Positions 25,658-34,123 of a stretch of DNA of 64,000 nucleotides are shown here, piece by piece (position 1 is the first letter of the stretch; every line of letters starts with the position of its first letter). The stretch is from the NCBI GenBank assembly GCA_900547765.1, contig URIA01000001.1:35884-99883 (forward strand). Reading direction: 5' to 3'. The notes beneath the pieces were generated by a model. That model saw nothing but the letters and a program-made list of their open reading frames with translations, had not been told where the DNA came from and ran no database searches. The translations under genes and the position numbers were made by a program. The stretch comes from an uncultured Collinsella sp. GTDB lineage: Bacteria > Actinomycetota > Coriobacteriia > Coriobacteriales > Coriobacteriaceae.

Positions 25658-26278
25658 CTAGCGCAGCTGGGCGTAATGGTTGTAAATCGTAATAGCCGTG
25701 GGATAAAGATAGCGCCCGGACTGGATCACATAGACCAGACCCTGCGCAAAACAGGAGAAGAACAACTCGTCGAGCGAGGACTTCCCCACCATCTTGCGCA
25801 GCGCATGGGCATAGTCGCCGTGACGGTTGGGCTCGATGGCATCTGCCACAAAGACCACCATATCGAGCGGCGTCATGTCGCAGGCACCCACGGTGTGACG
25901 GTCGACAGCCTGGAAAACGGCCGGTGACAGCTCGGGAAAAAGCTGCGGAAGCTCATAGGCGGCAACAGGGCCATGCAAAAGCGGCGTCGCGGCGGAAGGA
26001 GAGCCGGCAACCTTGATGCCATAGTGAAGCGCGCGGGCCACGAGCTCGTCATCGGAAAGAACCTTGTCCCAGTCGTGAATTAAGCCGGCGGCAGCCGCAT
26101 CAAAGCGGTCAACGCCGTAGACCTCGGCCAGATGAAGTGCGGTCTCGGCAACACCCAGCGAATGCACATAGCGCTTGCGATTATCTTTCATGCGAACATC
26201 GAGCAGCTCTTGAATGCGCTTGAGCAGCGCACGCTCATCGCCCTCAAACTGATCCTCTACCGACAACGTAGCCCCCAT
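25658..26278 (-). CDS. yqeK: YqeK-type HD domain phosphohydrolase
   Basis: HD-domain hydrolase; B. subtilis-type YqeK cleaves diadenosine tetraphosphate symmetrically. 206 residues. Metal-ligand motifs: the His in RYVHSLGVAETA, the HD pair in GLIHDWDK, the His in LLHGPVAAY and the Asp in VVFVADAIEPNR. ATG 26278 overlaps the nadD stop by one base (TGATG). Normal position between nadD and rsfS. Confidence 0.92.
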   Translation of the reverse strand: MGATLSVEDQFEGDERALLKRIQELLDVRMKDNRKRYVHSLGVAETALHLAEVYGVDRFDAAAAGLIHDWDKVLSDDELVARALHYGIKVAGSPSAATPLLHGPVAAYELPQLFPELSPAVFQAVDRHTVGACDMTPLDMVVFVADAIEPNRHGDYAHALRKMVGKSSLDELFFSCFAQGLVYVIQSGRYLYPTAITIYNHYAQLR

Positions 26279-26955
26279 CACTCAAAATCTTCTTGGCCCA
26301 AATCGGCATATAGCCTGCGCTTGCGAATGTAGCCGAGCACGGACTCGCTCGTAAGATAGCGCACACTCATGCCGCGGGCAACTCGCTTACGAATGTTCGT
26401 CGAGCTGATCGCCAGCGCCGGAATCTGAATATAGCGCACGTCGAACGGCAGCCCCGACTCTTTGATTCGGGCACGCGCCGTATCGATATCAAAGCCCGGT
26501 CGCGTCGCCGCAATAAAGGTAGCAAGCTCAGCGATTCGTTCGGCATCATGCCAGGTCACAATATCGATAATCGCATCGGCGCCCGTAATAAAGTAGAGCT
26601 TTACCTGCGGCGGGTAAAAGTCGCGAAGGGCATGAAGCGTATCGGCAGTATAGGTCACGCCCGGACGGTCGATCTCGAAACGGCTCGCCAAAAACGCCGG
26701 ATTCGCGGCGGTGGCGAGAACCGTCATGGCATAACGGTCCTCAGCAGGCGTCACCGGTTTGTCGAGTTTAAAGGCAGGAGAGCCGGCCGGCATAAAGAGC
26801 ACAGCGTCCAAGTCGAGCGACTCGCGCGCCTGCTCGGCAGTCACCAAGTGCCCGTAATGAATCGGGTCGAAGGTGCCGCCCATAATGCCAAGCCGAAACT
26901 CTTTGCCCTCTTTTATGGGCAGCTCGGGCAAACCGATTCCACCGCGCAGCGACAT
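26278..26955 (-). CDS. nadD: nicotinate-nucleotide adenylyltransferase
   Basis: Transfers AMP to nicotinate mononucleotide in NAD synthesis. 225 residues. The nucleotidyltransferase motif GGTFDPIHYGHL is at about 26-37 and the ISSTNIRKR motif near the C-terminus. A ~20-residue N-terminal extension precedes the first strand. Three bases after the obgE stop. Confidence 0.95.
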   Translation of the reverse strand: MSLRGGIGLPELPIKEGKEFRLGIMGGTFDPIHYGHLVTAEQARESLDLDAVLFMPAGSPAFKLDKPVTPAEDRYAMTVLATAANPAFLASRFEIDRPGVTYTADTLHALRDFYPPQVKLYFITGADAIIDIVTWHDAERIAELATFIAATRPGFDIDTARARIKESGLPFDVRYIQIPALAISSTNIRKRVARGMSVRYLTSESVLGYIRKRRLYADLGQEDFE

Positions 26956-26958
26956 GGC

Positions 26959-28425
26959 TTACTCGCCCTCCGAGGTCTCGGCATCGTCCGCGGCATCCGC
27001 CGCATCGACAACCTCGACGCCCTCATCCGGAGCATCGGTCACGTCAAGGGCCTCAACGGCAACGTCCTCGCCAGCGTCCTCGAGCTCCTCGTACTCCGAG
27101 AAGTCCTCGGCGCCCTCAAAGTCAAAGGCGCGCTGGCAAATGCGGACCTCGTCGCCCGCACGGCAGCCGGCCTTCTCGAGCGCGTCGTCAACACCCATGC
27201 GCGCAAACTTGTGCTGCAGGTAGATGACGGCTTCCTCGTTTTCCCAGTCGGTCTGGATAACCATGCGCTCGATGGCGCGACCGACCACGCGGAAGGCACC
27301 GGGCTCTTCCTGAACAATGCGGAAACGCTTCTCGCGCTGCAGGCGACGGCGCTCCCACTCCTCGTCGCGAAGATCGACCGGCTCATCGGAGACCGCCAGC
27401 TCGGCGCGCAGCTTAGCCACCTGCTCGCCCACGGCAAGCATCAGCGTGTTGAGGCCGGCGCCCGTCACGGCGGACACGGCAAAGAACATATGTCCATCGT
27501 CGAGCGCGGCGCGCTTAAGGTCGGCAATCTTGTCGGCCGTGCCCGGCGCATCGCACTTGTTGGCGACGACGATCTGCGGACGCTCCGAAAGCTCGGCGCC
27601 ATACTGCTCGAGCTCACGGTTGATGATGCGGTAATCCTCAACCGGGTCGCGATCCTCAAAACCGCCCGTCATGTCGACGACATGCATGATGAGCGCCGTA
27701 CGCTCGATGTGGCGCAGGAACTGGTGGCCCAAGCCCTTGCCCTCGCTCGCGCCCTCGATGAGGCCGGGGACGTCGGCAACGACATAGGAGTACTCGCCGG
27801 CACGCACCATACCCAGGTTGGGCACGAGCGTGGTAAACGGATAGTCGGCGATCTTGGGTCGGGCGGCACTCATGCGCGCGATAAGCGAGGACTTGCCCAC
27901 CGAGGGGAAGCCCACGAGCGCGGCATCAGCCATGAGCTTCATCTCGAGCTCAATCCAGTGCTCCTCGGCCGGCTCGCCCAGCTGGGCGAATGCGGGCGCG
28001 CGGCGCACCGACGTCACAAAGTGCGTATTGCCCAGACCGCCGGCACCGCCGGGCGCCACAACGACGCGCTCGCCATCATGCACCAAGTCGGCAATCTCGA
28101 ACATCGGGGTCTGCGTCTCGGGGTCGAGCTCGCGCACCACGGTACCCATGGGAACCTTGAGAATAAGGTCCTCGCCGCTCTTACCGTTACGACGGGCACC
28201 CTGCCCGTGCGTGCCGCGCTCGGCGCGGAAGTGATGCTTAAAGCGGTAATCGATCAGCGAAGACAGCTGAGCATCGGCCTGGATGACGACATTGCCGCCA
28301 CGACCGCCGTCGCCGCCATCGGGGCCGCCCTTGGGGACAAATGCCTCGCGCCTAAACGACATGCATCCGGCTCCGCCGTCGCCGCCGCACACGTTAATGC
28401 GGCTGATATCGGTGAACTGTGACAA
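26959..28425 (-). CDS. obgE: Obg/CgtA GTPase
   Basis: Essential ribosome-associated GTPase. 488 residues: glycine-rich Obg fold (1-160, NVCGGDGGAGCMSFRREA), G domain with P-loop GFPSVGKS at 172-179, DVPGLIEGA, NKCD and SAVTGAG, then an OCT domain and a very acidic tail of about 50 residues. Start is TTG at 28425 with AGGAGG eight bases upstream. An intrinsic terminator lies directly upstream, so expression may depend on read-through from rplU-rpmA. Confidence 0.96.
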   Translation of the reverse strand: MSQFTDISRINVCGGDGGAGCMSFRREAFVPKGGPDGGDGGRGGNVVIQADAQLSSLIDYRFKHHFRAERGTHGQGARRNGKSGEDLILKVPMGTVVRELDPETQTPMFEIADLVHDGERVVVAPGGAGGLGNTHFVTSVRRAPAFAQLGEPAEEHWIELEMKLMADAALVGFPSVGKSSLIARMSAARPKIADYPFTTLVPNLGMVRAGEYSYVVADVPGLIEGASEGKGLGHQFLRHIERTALIMHVVDMTGGFEDRDPVEDYRIINRELEQYGAELSERPQIVVANKCDAPGTADKIADLKRAALDDGHMFFAVSAVTGAGLNTLMLAVGEQVAKLRAELAVSDEPVDLRDEEWERRRLQREKRFRIVQEEPGAFRVVGRAIERMVIQTDWENEEAVIYLQHKFARMGVDDALEKAGCRAGDEVRICQRAFDFEGAEDFSEYEELEDAGEDVAVEALDVTDAPDEGVEVVDAADAADDAETSEGE

Positions 28426-28441
28426 CAGAATCGCCTCCTAC

Positions 28442-28484
28442 AAAAAGAGGGAGACCCTTGAATCCTAAAACTCAAGTGCCTCCC
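28442..28484 (-). terminator. intrinsic terminator between rpmA and obgE
   Basis: 13-position stem (28449-28461 with 28472-28484, one wobble and one mismatch in the RNA) followed by TCTTTTT on the minus strand, a few bases before the obgE Shine-Dalgarno. Confidence 0.8.
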
Positions 28485-28509
28485 ACATATGTGCTCTATG
28501 AAGGGTGAA

Positions 28510-28767
28510 TTACGCGTTCGCGAGCGGGCGTACGCTGACCCTGTGCTTGATACCCTTGTGGAACTCAACGGTACCGTCGACCAGCGCGAACAGCGTGTCG
28601 TCCTTGCCACGGCCAACGTTCTCACCCGGGTGGATGTGAGTGCCGTGCTGACGGACGAGAATCGTGCCCGTGGTTACCGTCTGGCCGGCATAGCGCTTCG
28701 TGCCAAGGCGCTGACCGCGGGAGTCACGGCCATTACGGGAGGAACCGAGTCCTTTTTTGTGTGCCAT
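28510..28767 (-). CDS. rpmA: 50S ribosomal protein L27
   Basis: 85 residues beginning AHKKGLGSSRNGRDSRGQRL, with GTILVRQHGTHIHPGENVG. The N-terminus starts directly with AHKKG, so there is no Firmicutes-type cleaved prosequence. Cotranscribed with rplU, 33 bases downstream of its stop. Confidence 0.98.
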   Translation of the reverse strand: MAHKKGLGSSRNGRDSRGQRLGTKRYAGQTVTTGTILVRQHGTHIHPGENVGRGKDDTLFALVDGTVEFHKGIKHRVSVRPLANA

Positions 28768-28800
28768 TGTGTATACCTACTCTTTCGTTACGAGTGTAAT

Positions 28801-29175
28801 CTACTCGGCGACGGGAGCCTCGGCAACAGCCTCGGCCTCTGCCTTGACAGCCTTCTTGGCGCGGGACGTAGCCTGGACCTTCACGATCTTCAGCTTGGTG
28901 AGCTGCTGACGGTGACCCTTCAGACGACGATAGCGCTTACGCTTGTGGAACTTGAAGACCAGCTGCTTCTCGCCCTTGAACTGCTCAACGATCTGAGCGG
29001 TAACCTTGGCCTTGGCCAGCTTGTCGGGATCGGTGACGATCTTCTTACCATCGTTGAGGAAGATGACCGGCAGGGTGACCTTGTCGCCCTCATTGCCCTC
29101 GATCTTCTCGACGGTGATGACATCGTCGGTGGCGACCTTGTACTGCTTGCCGCCCGTGTTAACGATTGCGTACAT
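28801..29175 (-). CDS. rplU: 50S ribosomal protein L21
   Basis: 124 residues from ATG 29175: MYAIVNTGGKQYKV, then FHKRKRYRRLKGHRQQLT near the C-terminus, followed by an Ala/Glu tail. An earlier in-frame ATG seven codons upstream includes the Shine-Dalgarno region and is not used. Promoter at 29218-29246. Confidence 0.97.
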   Translation of the reverse strand: MYAIVNTGGKQYKVATDDVITVEKIEGNEGDKVTLPVIFLNDGKKIVTDPDKLAKAKVTAQIVEQFKGEKQLVFKFHKRKRYRRLKGHRQQLTKLKIVKVQATSRAKKAVKAEAEAVAEAPVAE

Positions 29176-29217
29176 GTTTACTTGCCCTTCATGCATCAGT
29201 TAGTGCAACAGCCGAAT

Positions 29218-29246
29218 ATAGTAGCAGGCGATAATACCCCCGTCAA
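29218..29246 (-). promoter_or_regulatory. promoter of rplU-rpmA
   Basis: -35 TTGACG (29241-29246), exactly 17-base spacer, -10 TACTAT (29218-29223). The -35 overlaps the stop codon of the DUF2344 gene. Confidence 0.78.
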
Positions 29247-30055
29247 CGAGTATGTGGAGCAAATCCACAAGTTCGCACAGGTATGGGGCTGACGAGTCGG
29301 CCCTCGTCGTCCTCGCATGCTTGATTCTGACGCTCGACATCGTAGGAGCAGATGGTCACGAGGTCTTGCATACCGGTGGAAACAATAGGTGCATCGACGC
29401 CCGGGGTCAAGCCCTGCAACAAAACATCAGCAGCAGAAAGCAAAATCTCCGGACGCATGGAGCCCTCGTTGTCGGCATGGGTGTCGAGCATGAGCACCAG
29501 ATGGTCCTCACACTCCCCCGCCGTGAGCTCATAGCCAACGAGCGTATGGTCCAGATCAAGTCGCTTGCTCTTTTTGCCGCGTGCGTAGTCGATGCCATGG
29601 CCTGCACGCAACGTGTCGATCGCGGCGCGTACCTCATCGGCGCTCACGGGCGCCTCGGGATCCAGGTGCAGGTCGATGCGATACGACAGGCGAGTGAGCT
29701 GAGCCGTGAGCGCCGGCGTGCGCACGTCGATGTAGGCAGCCTCGATAGGCGCCAGATCGGCAGGCGATGCAGCGGCCAGACGCTCAAAGGCCTCGTCAAG
29801 CGCGACGAACTCGGTCATAAACAGGTCATACCACTCGCAGGTCGACGACGTGCCCACGGGCAGCGCCGACGAAAAGCCCACGCGCATATGCGGTGAGAAA
29901 CCCTGCGTCACGGCATAGGGCAGGCCCGCACGGCGCACGATACGCTCAATGGTATGGATTAGTTCCAAATGGCCCAGGTACTTGAGGCGATCACGCTTGC
30001 CGTAGCGAACGCGCAGCCTAAAGAGCGTGGGATTGTCGGTCAAACGCTCACTCAT
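29243..30055 (-). CDS. DUF2344 family (TIGR03936) radical-SAM-linked protein
   Basis: 270 residues, cytoplasmic. The family start RLRVRYGKRDRLKYLGHLELIHTIERIVRRAG and QGFSPHMRVGFSSALPVG are readable. In many genomes this domain is fused to, or directly follows, a B12-binding-like radical SAM protein, as here where the two genes overlap by four bases. The function is not known; the two products are presumed to act together. Confidence 0.85.
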   Translation of the reverse strand: MSERLTDNPTLFRLRVRYGKRDRLKYLGHLELIHTIERIVRRAGLPYAVTQGFSPHMRVGFSSALPVGTSSTCEWYDLFMTEFVALDEAFERLAAASPADLAPIEAAYIDVRTPALTAQLTRLSYRIDLHLDPEAPVSADEVRAAIDTLRAGHGIDYARGKKSKRLDLDHTLVGYELTAGECEDHLVLMLDTHADNEGSMRPEILLSAADVLLQGLTPGVDAPIVSTGMQDLVTICSYDVERQNQACEDDEGRLVSPIPVRTCGFAPHTR

Positions 30056-31929
30056 GCGCGATCACCCATCAATACATTCTTGGCGTGGAGCGTGGGGCAG
30101 ATTCCGCAACCGGTGCACGACGTGCGGGTGCAGTCGGGCGTCGTGACGCCCTCGAGCGAACGGCGGTATTCGCGCTCGAGGAAGCCGCGCGAGCAGCCGG
30201 GGCTCACGTGCTCCCAGGGCAGACGCCAGTCCAGCTCATAGGGCAGGTGCACGAGCTCGTTGAGGTCGATGCCGTTTTTGGCAGCGGCCTCCTTCCAGTT
30301 GTCGAGCGAAAAGTGCTCCACCCAGGCGTCGAAGCGCGAGCCCGCACGCCAGGCATCGATGATGACCGGCGTCATATCGCGACCGGCACGGGAGAGCGCA
30401 GCCTCGATGAGCGAGGTCTCGGCATCGTGGTAATGCACGCGGACGGCACGGTTACGAACGCTCGTGATGAGCAGCTTCTGGCGGCGCTTGACGTCGTCGT
30501 AATCGAGCTGCGGGCACCACTGGAAGGGCGTTGCCGCCTTGGGGATGAACACCGAAACCGAGATAGACACCGAGATAGACCCGCGGCGCGCCTTGGGCAC
30601 CACGGAACGGCCAAGCTCCAGCACGTGATCGGCCAGGTTGGCGATAGCCACGATGTCCTCATCGCGCTCGCCGGGAAGGCCCATCATGAAGTAGAGCTTC
30701 ATGCGGTTCCAGCCGGCCTCGAAGGCTGCCTTGGCCGCGCGATCCAAGTCCTCCTCGGTCACGTTCTTGTTGATGATGTCGCGCATACGCTGGCTGCCCG
30801 CCTCGGGCGCGAACGTCAGGCCGCCCTTCTTTTCGCCGGCGACCGACTCGGCCATATCCACGCCAAACGAATCCAGGCGCTGCGAGGGAATGGACACGCG
30901 AATGCCCGTGTCTTCCAGACGGCGGTTAAGGCGACCGAGCACATCGCGGATGCAGGAGTGGTCGGTCGTCGAAAGCGAGGTAAGCGACACCTCGTCATAG
31001 CCGGTCTTTTCCAGGCCCTGGATCACCGATGACACGATCTGGTCGGCCGAGCGCTCGCGTACCGGGCGATACGTCATGCCTGCCTGGCAAAAACGGCAGC
31101 CGCGGGCGCAGCCACGCAAGATCTCGATAGACAGGCGATCGTGGACGAGCTGCGCATACGGCACGCACGACTGAGAAAGCGGATTGGTGGCACCAAAGTC
31201 CTCGACGACGCGCTTGTAGACTACCGGCGGGACGTCCTTGCCCTCGCGCGGCACGGTGTAGCCATGCGGCGAGCAGGGCTCGTCATGACGCACCTCATAC
31301 AGGGATGGCACATAGGTGCCGGCGACCGTCGCGAGCTGCTCGACAATCTGAGCGCGCGAGACGCCCTCGTCGCGCAAGCGGCGATGCAGCTGGCAGATCT
31401 CGAGCAGCGACTCCTCGCCCTCGCCAATGAGGATGGCATCGAAGAATGCCGCGTACGGCTCGGGGTTATACACCGAGGGGCCACCGGCGACGATGATGGG
31501 ATCGTCCTCGGTACGGTCGACAGCCAACAGCGGAATGCCAGCGAGATCGAGTGCCTCGAGGAAGTTCGTCACCGCCATCTCGTGCGGCACATGCAGACCG
31601 ACGATATCAAACGAAGCGACCGGCGCTGCACCCTCGAGCGAGAGCAGCGGAATGCCCGCCTCGCGCATGGCGTCACCCATATCGGGCCACGGCACATAGC
31701 CACGCTCGCAGGAGATGCCCTCGGCCTGGTTAAGGATGTTGTAGAGGATGGCGATGCCCTGGTTGGGCAAACCAACCTCGTACACATCCGGGTAGATCAG
31801 GCAGCAACGGTAGTCGGCATCGGGCTTGGAAAGCGTGCCCCACTCGTGATCGATATAGCGGCTCGGCTTTTCGACCTTGGCGAGCAGCGGCTCAATTAAA
31901 TGAAAGCAGTCTTGATACGGAACGCGCAA
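30052..31929 (-). CDS. TIGR03960-type radical SAM protein with B12-binding-like N-terminus
   Basis: 625 residues. The N-terminal ~200 residues resemble a B12-binding-like domain (IYPDVYEVGLPNQGI; VGLHVPHEMAVTNF). The radical SAM cluster motif is CARGCRFCQAG. A Cys-rich C-terminus (CTRTSCTGCGICP) could bind a further cluster or zinc. Substrate unknown; the location next to rplU/rpmA is conserved in many Gram-positives and has suggested an RNA-linked role, which is only inference. TTG start with AGGGG upstream. Confidence 0.88.
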   Translation of the reverse strand: MRVPYQDCFHLIEPLLAKVEKPSRYIDHEWGTLSKPDADYRCCLIYPDVYEVGLPNQGIAILYNILNQAEGISCERGYVPWPDMGDAMREAGIPLLSLEGAAPVASFDIVGLHVPHEMAVTNFLEALDLAGIPLLAVDRTEDDPIIVAGGPSVYNPEPYAAFFDAILIGEGEESLLEICQLHRRLRDEGVSRAQIVEQLATVAGTYVPSLYEVRHDEPCSPHGYTVPREGKDVPPVVYKRVVEDFGATNPLSQSCVPYAQLVHDRLSIEILRGCARGCRFCQAGMTYRPVRERSADQIVSSVIQGLEKTGYDEVSLTSLSTTDHSCIRDVLGRLNRRLEDTGIRVSIPSQRLDSFGVDMAESVAGEKKGGLTFAPEAGSQRMRDIINKNVTEEDLDRAAKAAFEAGWNRMKLYFMMGLPGERDEDIVAIANLADHVLELGRSVVPKARRGSISVSISVSVFIPKAATPFQWCPQLDYDDVKRRQKLLITSVRNRAVRVHYHDAETSLIEAALSRAGRDMTPVIIDAWRAGSRFDAWVEHFSLDNWKEAAAKNGIDLNELVHLPYELDWRLPWEHVSPGCSRGFLEREYRRSLEGVTTPDCTRTSCTGCGICPTLHAKNVLMGDRA

Positions 31930-31939
31930 CGGAAAACCC

Positions 31940-32869
31940 CTAAGCAGCGAGATCGGATGCGTCTTGATAGGACGCCATAGGACGGGTAGCGCCCGCGACC
32001 GTGGTCACCAGATCGCGAACGCGGGAGAACGTGGCAGTGACCACCTCGTTGGCACGGCTGTAGTCGACATCGCGCTCGTAGAGCAAAACAAGCGCACGGC
32101 CCATGCCATAGGTGCCCGCGGCAGCAGTGAGCGCCTTAACGGCAAACCCAATATGCGGCGTCTGCTTGACGAGCGCGCGGGTGACCGCGCGGATCACAAG
32201 ACCGCCGGCAAGCACGCCCGCGACCTCGTAGCCGCGCTCAGGCTTAATGCCGCGTCCAAAGACGGCAGCGAGCTCAAAGAGCATGCCCACCTGCGCCAGC
32301 GCCATAACGGGATAATCGGCGCCCGGCAAAAACACCAGCGCACCGGTCGCCATATTGGTGAGCGCGCACGAGGTGATGATACGATTGGCCGCCGCGATGC
32401 GCATGAAGGCAAAGTTCGCCGCAAAAGCCGTTTCCTTTTCGGTGCGATCGAGAATCCAGCGGGCAAGCGTCTCGAGCAGATACGTCTTATTGGTTGCCGC
32501 CACCACGCCGAGCATGGGCGTGGACTCCTCGATAAACGGCACCTCCACAGCAGACTCGGCAAGCACGCACACGGGCGCGCCGGCGATCACGAGCTCCTGC
32601 ACGGCACTCTCCAAGCGGTCGGAACCGCACGAGAGCACCAGTACCACATCGGTATCGGTCTTTGGAGCAATTCGCTCCTCCCCCAGACGCTCGACGCGCA
32701 CAATGCCCGAGGTCGTCTGCGGCACAAAGGCGTCACGCACCGTCTCGGCCAGAAAGCGCGAGGCGGACGAATCCAGATAGACCGAGACGCGCACCGGCGT
32801 ATCGGAATCCTTCTTAACGGACGCGCCCATCTTAAAAGCGCGGGTCAGCTTATCTACGGGAATTTTCAT
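31940..32869 (-). CDS. DUF697-like protein, function unknown
   Basis: 309 residues, ATG start. The C-terminal half resembles DUF697: YPVMALAQVGMLFELAAVFG, then GGLVIRAVTRALVKQ and a helical Ala/Gly-rich segment that could sit at the membrane. The N-terminal half (VRVSVYLDSSASRFLAETV; VVLVLSCGSDRLESAV) looks like an alpha/beta nucleotide-binding-type fold without a P-loop. DUF697 is often fused to small GTPases; here the GTPase motifs are missing. It lies between the rod-shape genes and the radical SAM pair with small gaps, so it is probably cotranscribed. Confidence 0.6.
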   Translation of the reverse strand: MKIPVDKLTRAFKMGASVKKDSDTPVRVSVYLDSSASRFLAETVRDAFVPQTTSGIVRVERLGEERIAPKTDTDVVLVLSCGSDRLESAVQELVIAGAPVCVLAESAVEVPFIEESTPMLGVVAATNKTYLLETLARWILDRTEKETAFAANFAFMRIAAANRIITSCALTNMATGALVFLPGADYPVMALAQVGMLFELAAVFGRGIKPERGYEVAGVLAGGLVIRAVTRALVKQTPHIGFAVKALTAAAGTYGMGRALVLLYERDVDYSRANEVVTATFSRVRDLVTTVAGATRPMASYQDASDLAA

Positions 32870-32887
32870 AGCAAACCCCTCCAGCGG

Positions 32888-34114
32888 TTACGCGGCGCCC
32901 GAACGATGCCGCCATATGGATTGTACGATACCCACCGTCAGCAGCTGAATCATCATCGAAGACGAACCGAAGCTAATAAACGGTAGCGGAATACCGGTAA
33001 TCGGCATCATGCCAATGCACATGCCGATGTTTTCGAAGGTCTGGAACGCCCACATGCCAACGATGCCCACACACGATAGGCGCAAGAACAGCGACTCACA
33101 CTTAAAGGCGACGCGAATCGTCGAAAAGATCAGCAGCACGTAGAGGCATAGGAGCAAAAAGGAACCGCAAAAGCCAAAGGTCTCGGACAGGAAGGCGAAG
33201 ACGAAGTCGGTGTGGAACTCAGGCAGAAAGCCGCCGGCCGACTGCGTCGCATGGCCCAAACCCTTACCAAAGAAGCCACCCGAGCCAACGGCGATAAGCG
33301 ACTGCTGCAGGTTGTAGGCATCGTCCGAATCGGCATTATCGGGGTCGATAAAGACCGTCAGGCGGTTCATCTGATACTGCTTGATGAGCACATCGTGGCC
33401 GAGCAACGAATCAAAGACCGAATCGAGCGCCAGGACGAGGGCCACCAGGCCCACGAGCAGGGCCAGGGTCGACAGTACCCATTCGCGGCGCGCACCGCTC
33501 ATGCAGATGACGATGGCGCCCGAGACCAGCACGACCAGGCCCGAGCCCAGGTCGCCCATGGCGACGACGGCCAAAAACGGGATGGACAGCATGCCGCAGA
33601 GCTTAACGTAGTCGCGAACGGTATCGATGCGGCCGTTATACTGCGAGCCAAGCGTGGCGATAAAGAAGATGGTGATGAGCTTGGCAAGCTCGACCGGCTG
33701 GAATGTCAAGCCGATACCGGGAATCTTGATCCAGCCCGTCATGCCCAGACCGCCTGTATAGGACAGACCCGGAATCTTGGGTGAGAAGATAACGATCAGG
33801 TCGATGACAAGCAACGCTGTCGAGAAATTGGAAATACCGCGCAGGTCGGTACGCCAGACCAGCACCGCCAGCACCGCCCCGATGCCAATTCCCAGAAGAT
33901 GACGTGAGAACGAAGCATCGGCCTTAAACTGCGAAGCCGACCAGATAATGATGGCACCGTAGGCGACGAGCGCCACTGTAGCCACGAGCACACCGATATG
34001 CACCTTTTGGCGAAACGTGCCGCGCGAGGCCGAAAGTTGCTTGTTGACGCGGTCCAGGCTGCTGCGAGAGCCGGTCTTGGTTGAACGGAACAGATCCGCC
34101 GGAGAAAAATCCAT
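32888..34114 (-). CDS. rodA: RodA (SEDS peptidoglycan polymerase)
   Basis: Polymerises lipid II during elongation with PBP2. 408 residues, about ten membrane segments after a ~50-residue cytoplasmic N-terminus. FtsW/RodA/SpoVE signature elements: GMTGWIKIPGIGLTFQPVELAKL, GDLGSGLV, NPDNADSDDAYNLQQS-type QQSLIAVGSGG, GLGHATQS and LPEFHTDFVFAFLSE. Overlapping operon with the upstream PBP2 gene. Confidence 0.95.
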   Translation of the reverse strand: MDFSPADLFRSTKTGSRSSLDRVNKQLSASRGTFRQKVHIGVLVATVALVAYGAIIIWSASQFKADASFSRHLLGIGIGAVLAVLVWRTDLRGISNFSTALLVIDLIVIFSPKIPGLSYTGGLGMTGWIKIPGIGLTFQPVELAKLITIFFIATLGSQYNGRIDTVRDYVKLCGMLSIPFLAVVAMGDLGSGLVVLVSGAIVICMSGARREWVLSTLALLVGLVALVLALDSVFDSLLGHDVLIKQYQMNRLTVFIDPDNADSDDAYNLQQSLIAVGSGGFFGKGLGHATQSAGGFLPEFHTDFVFAFLSETFGFCGSFLLLCLYVLLIFSTIRVAFKCESLFLRLSCVGIVGMWAFQTFENIGMCIGMMPITGIPLPFISFGSSSMMIQLLTVGIVQSIWRHRSGAA

Positions 34115-34123
34115 CGCAACCTC

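Noticed and set aside
26548..28422. 624-residue plus-strand frame opposite nadD/obgE
   Set aside because: Antisense shadow of obgE, whose motifs are all intact.
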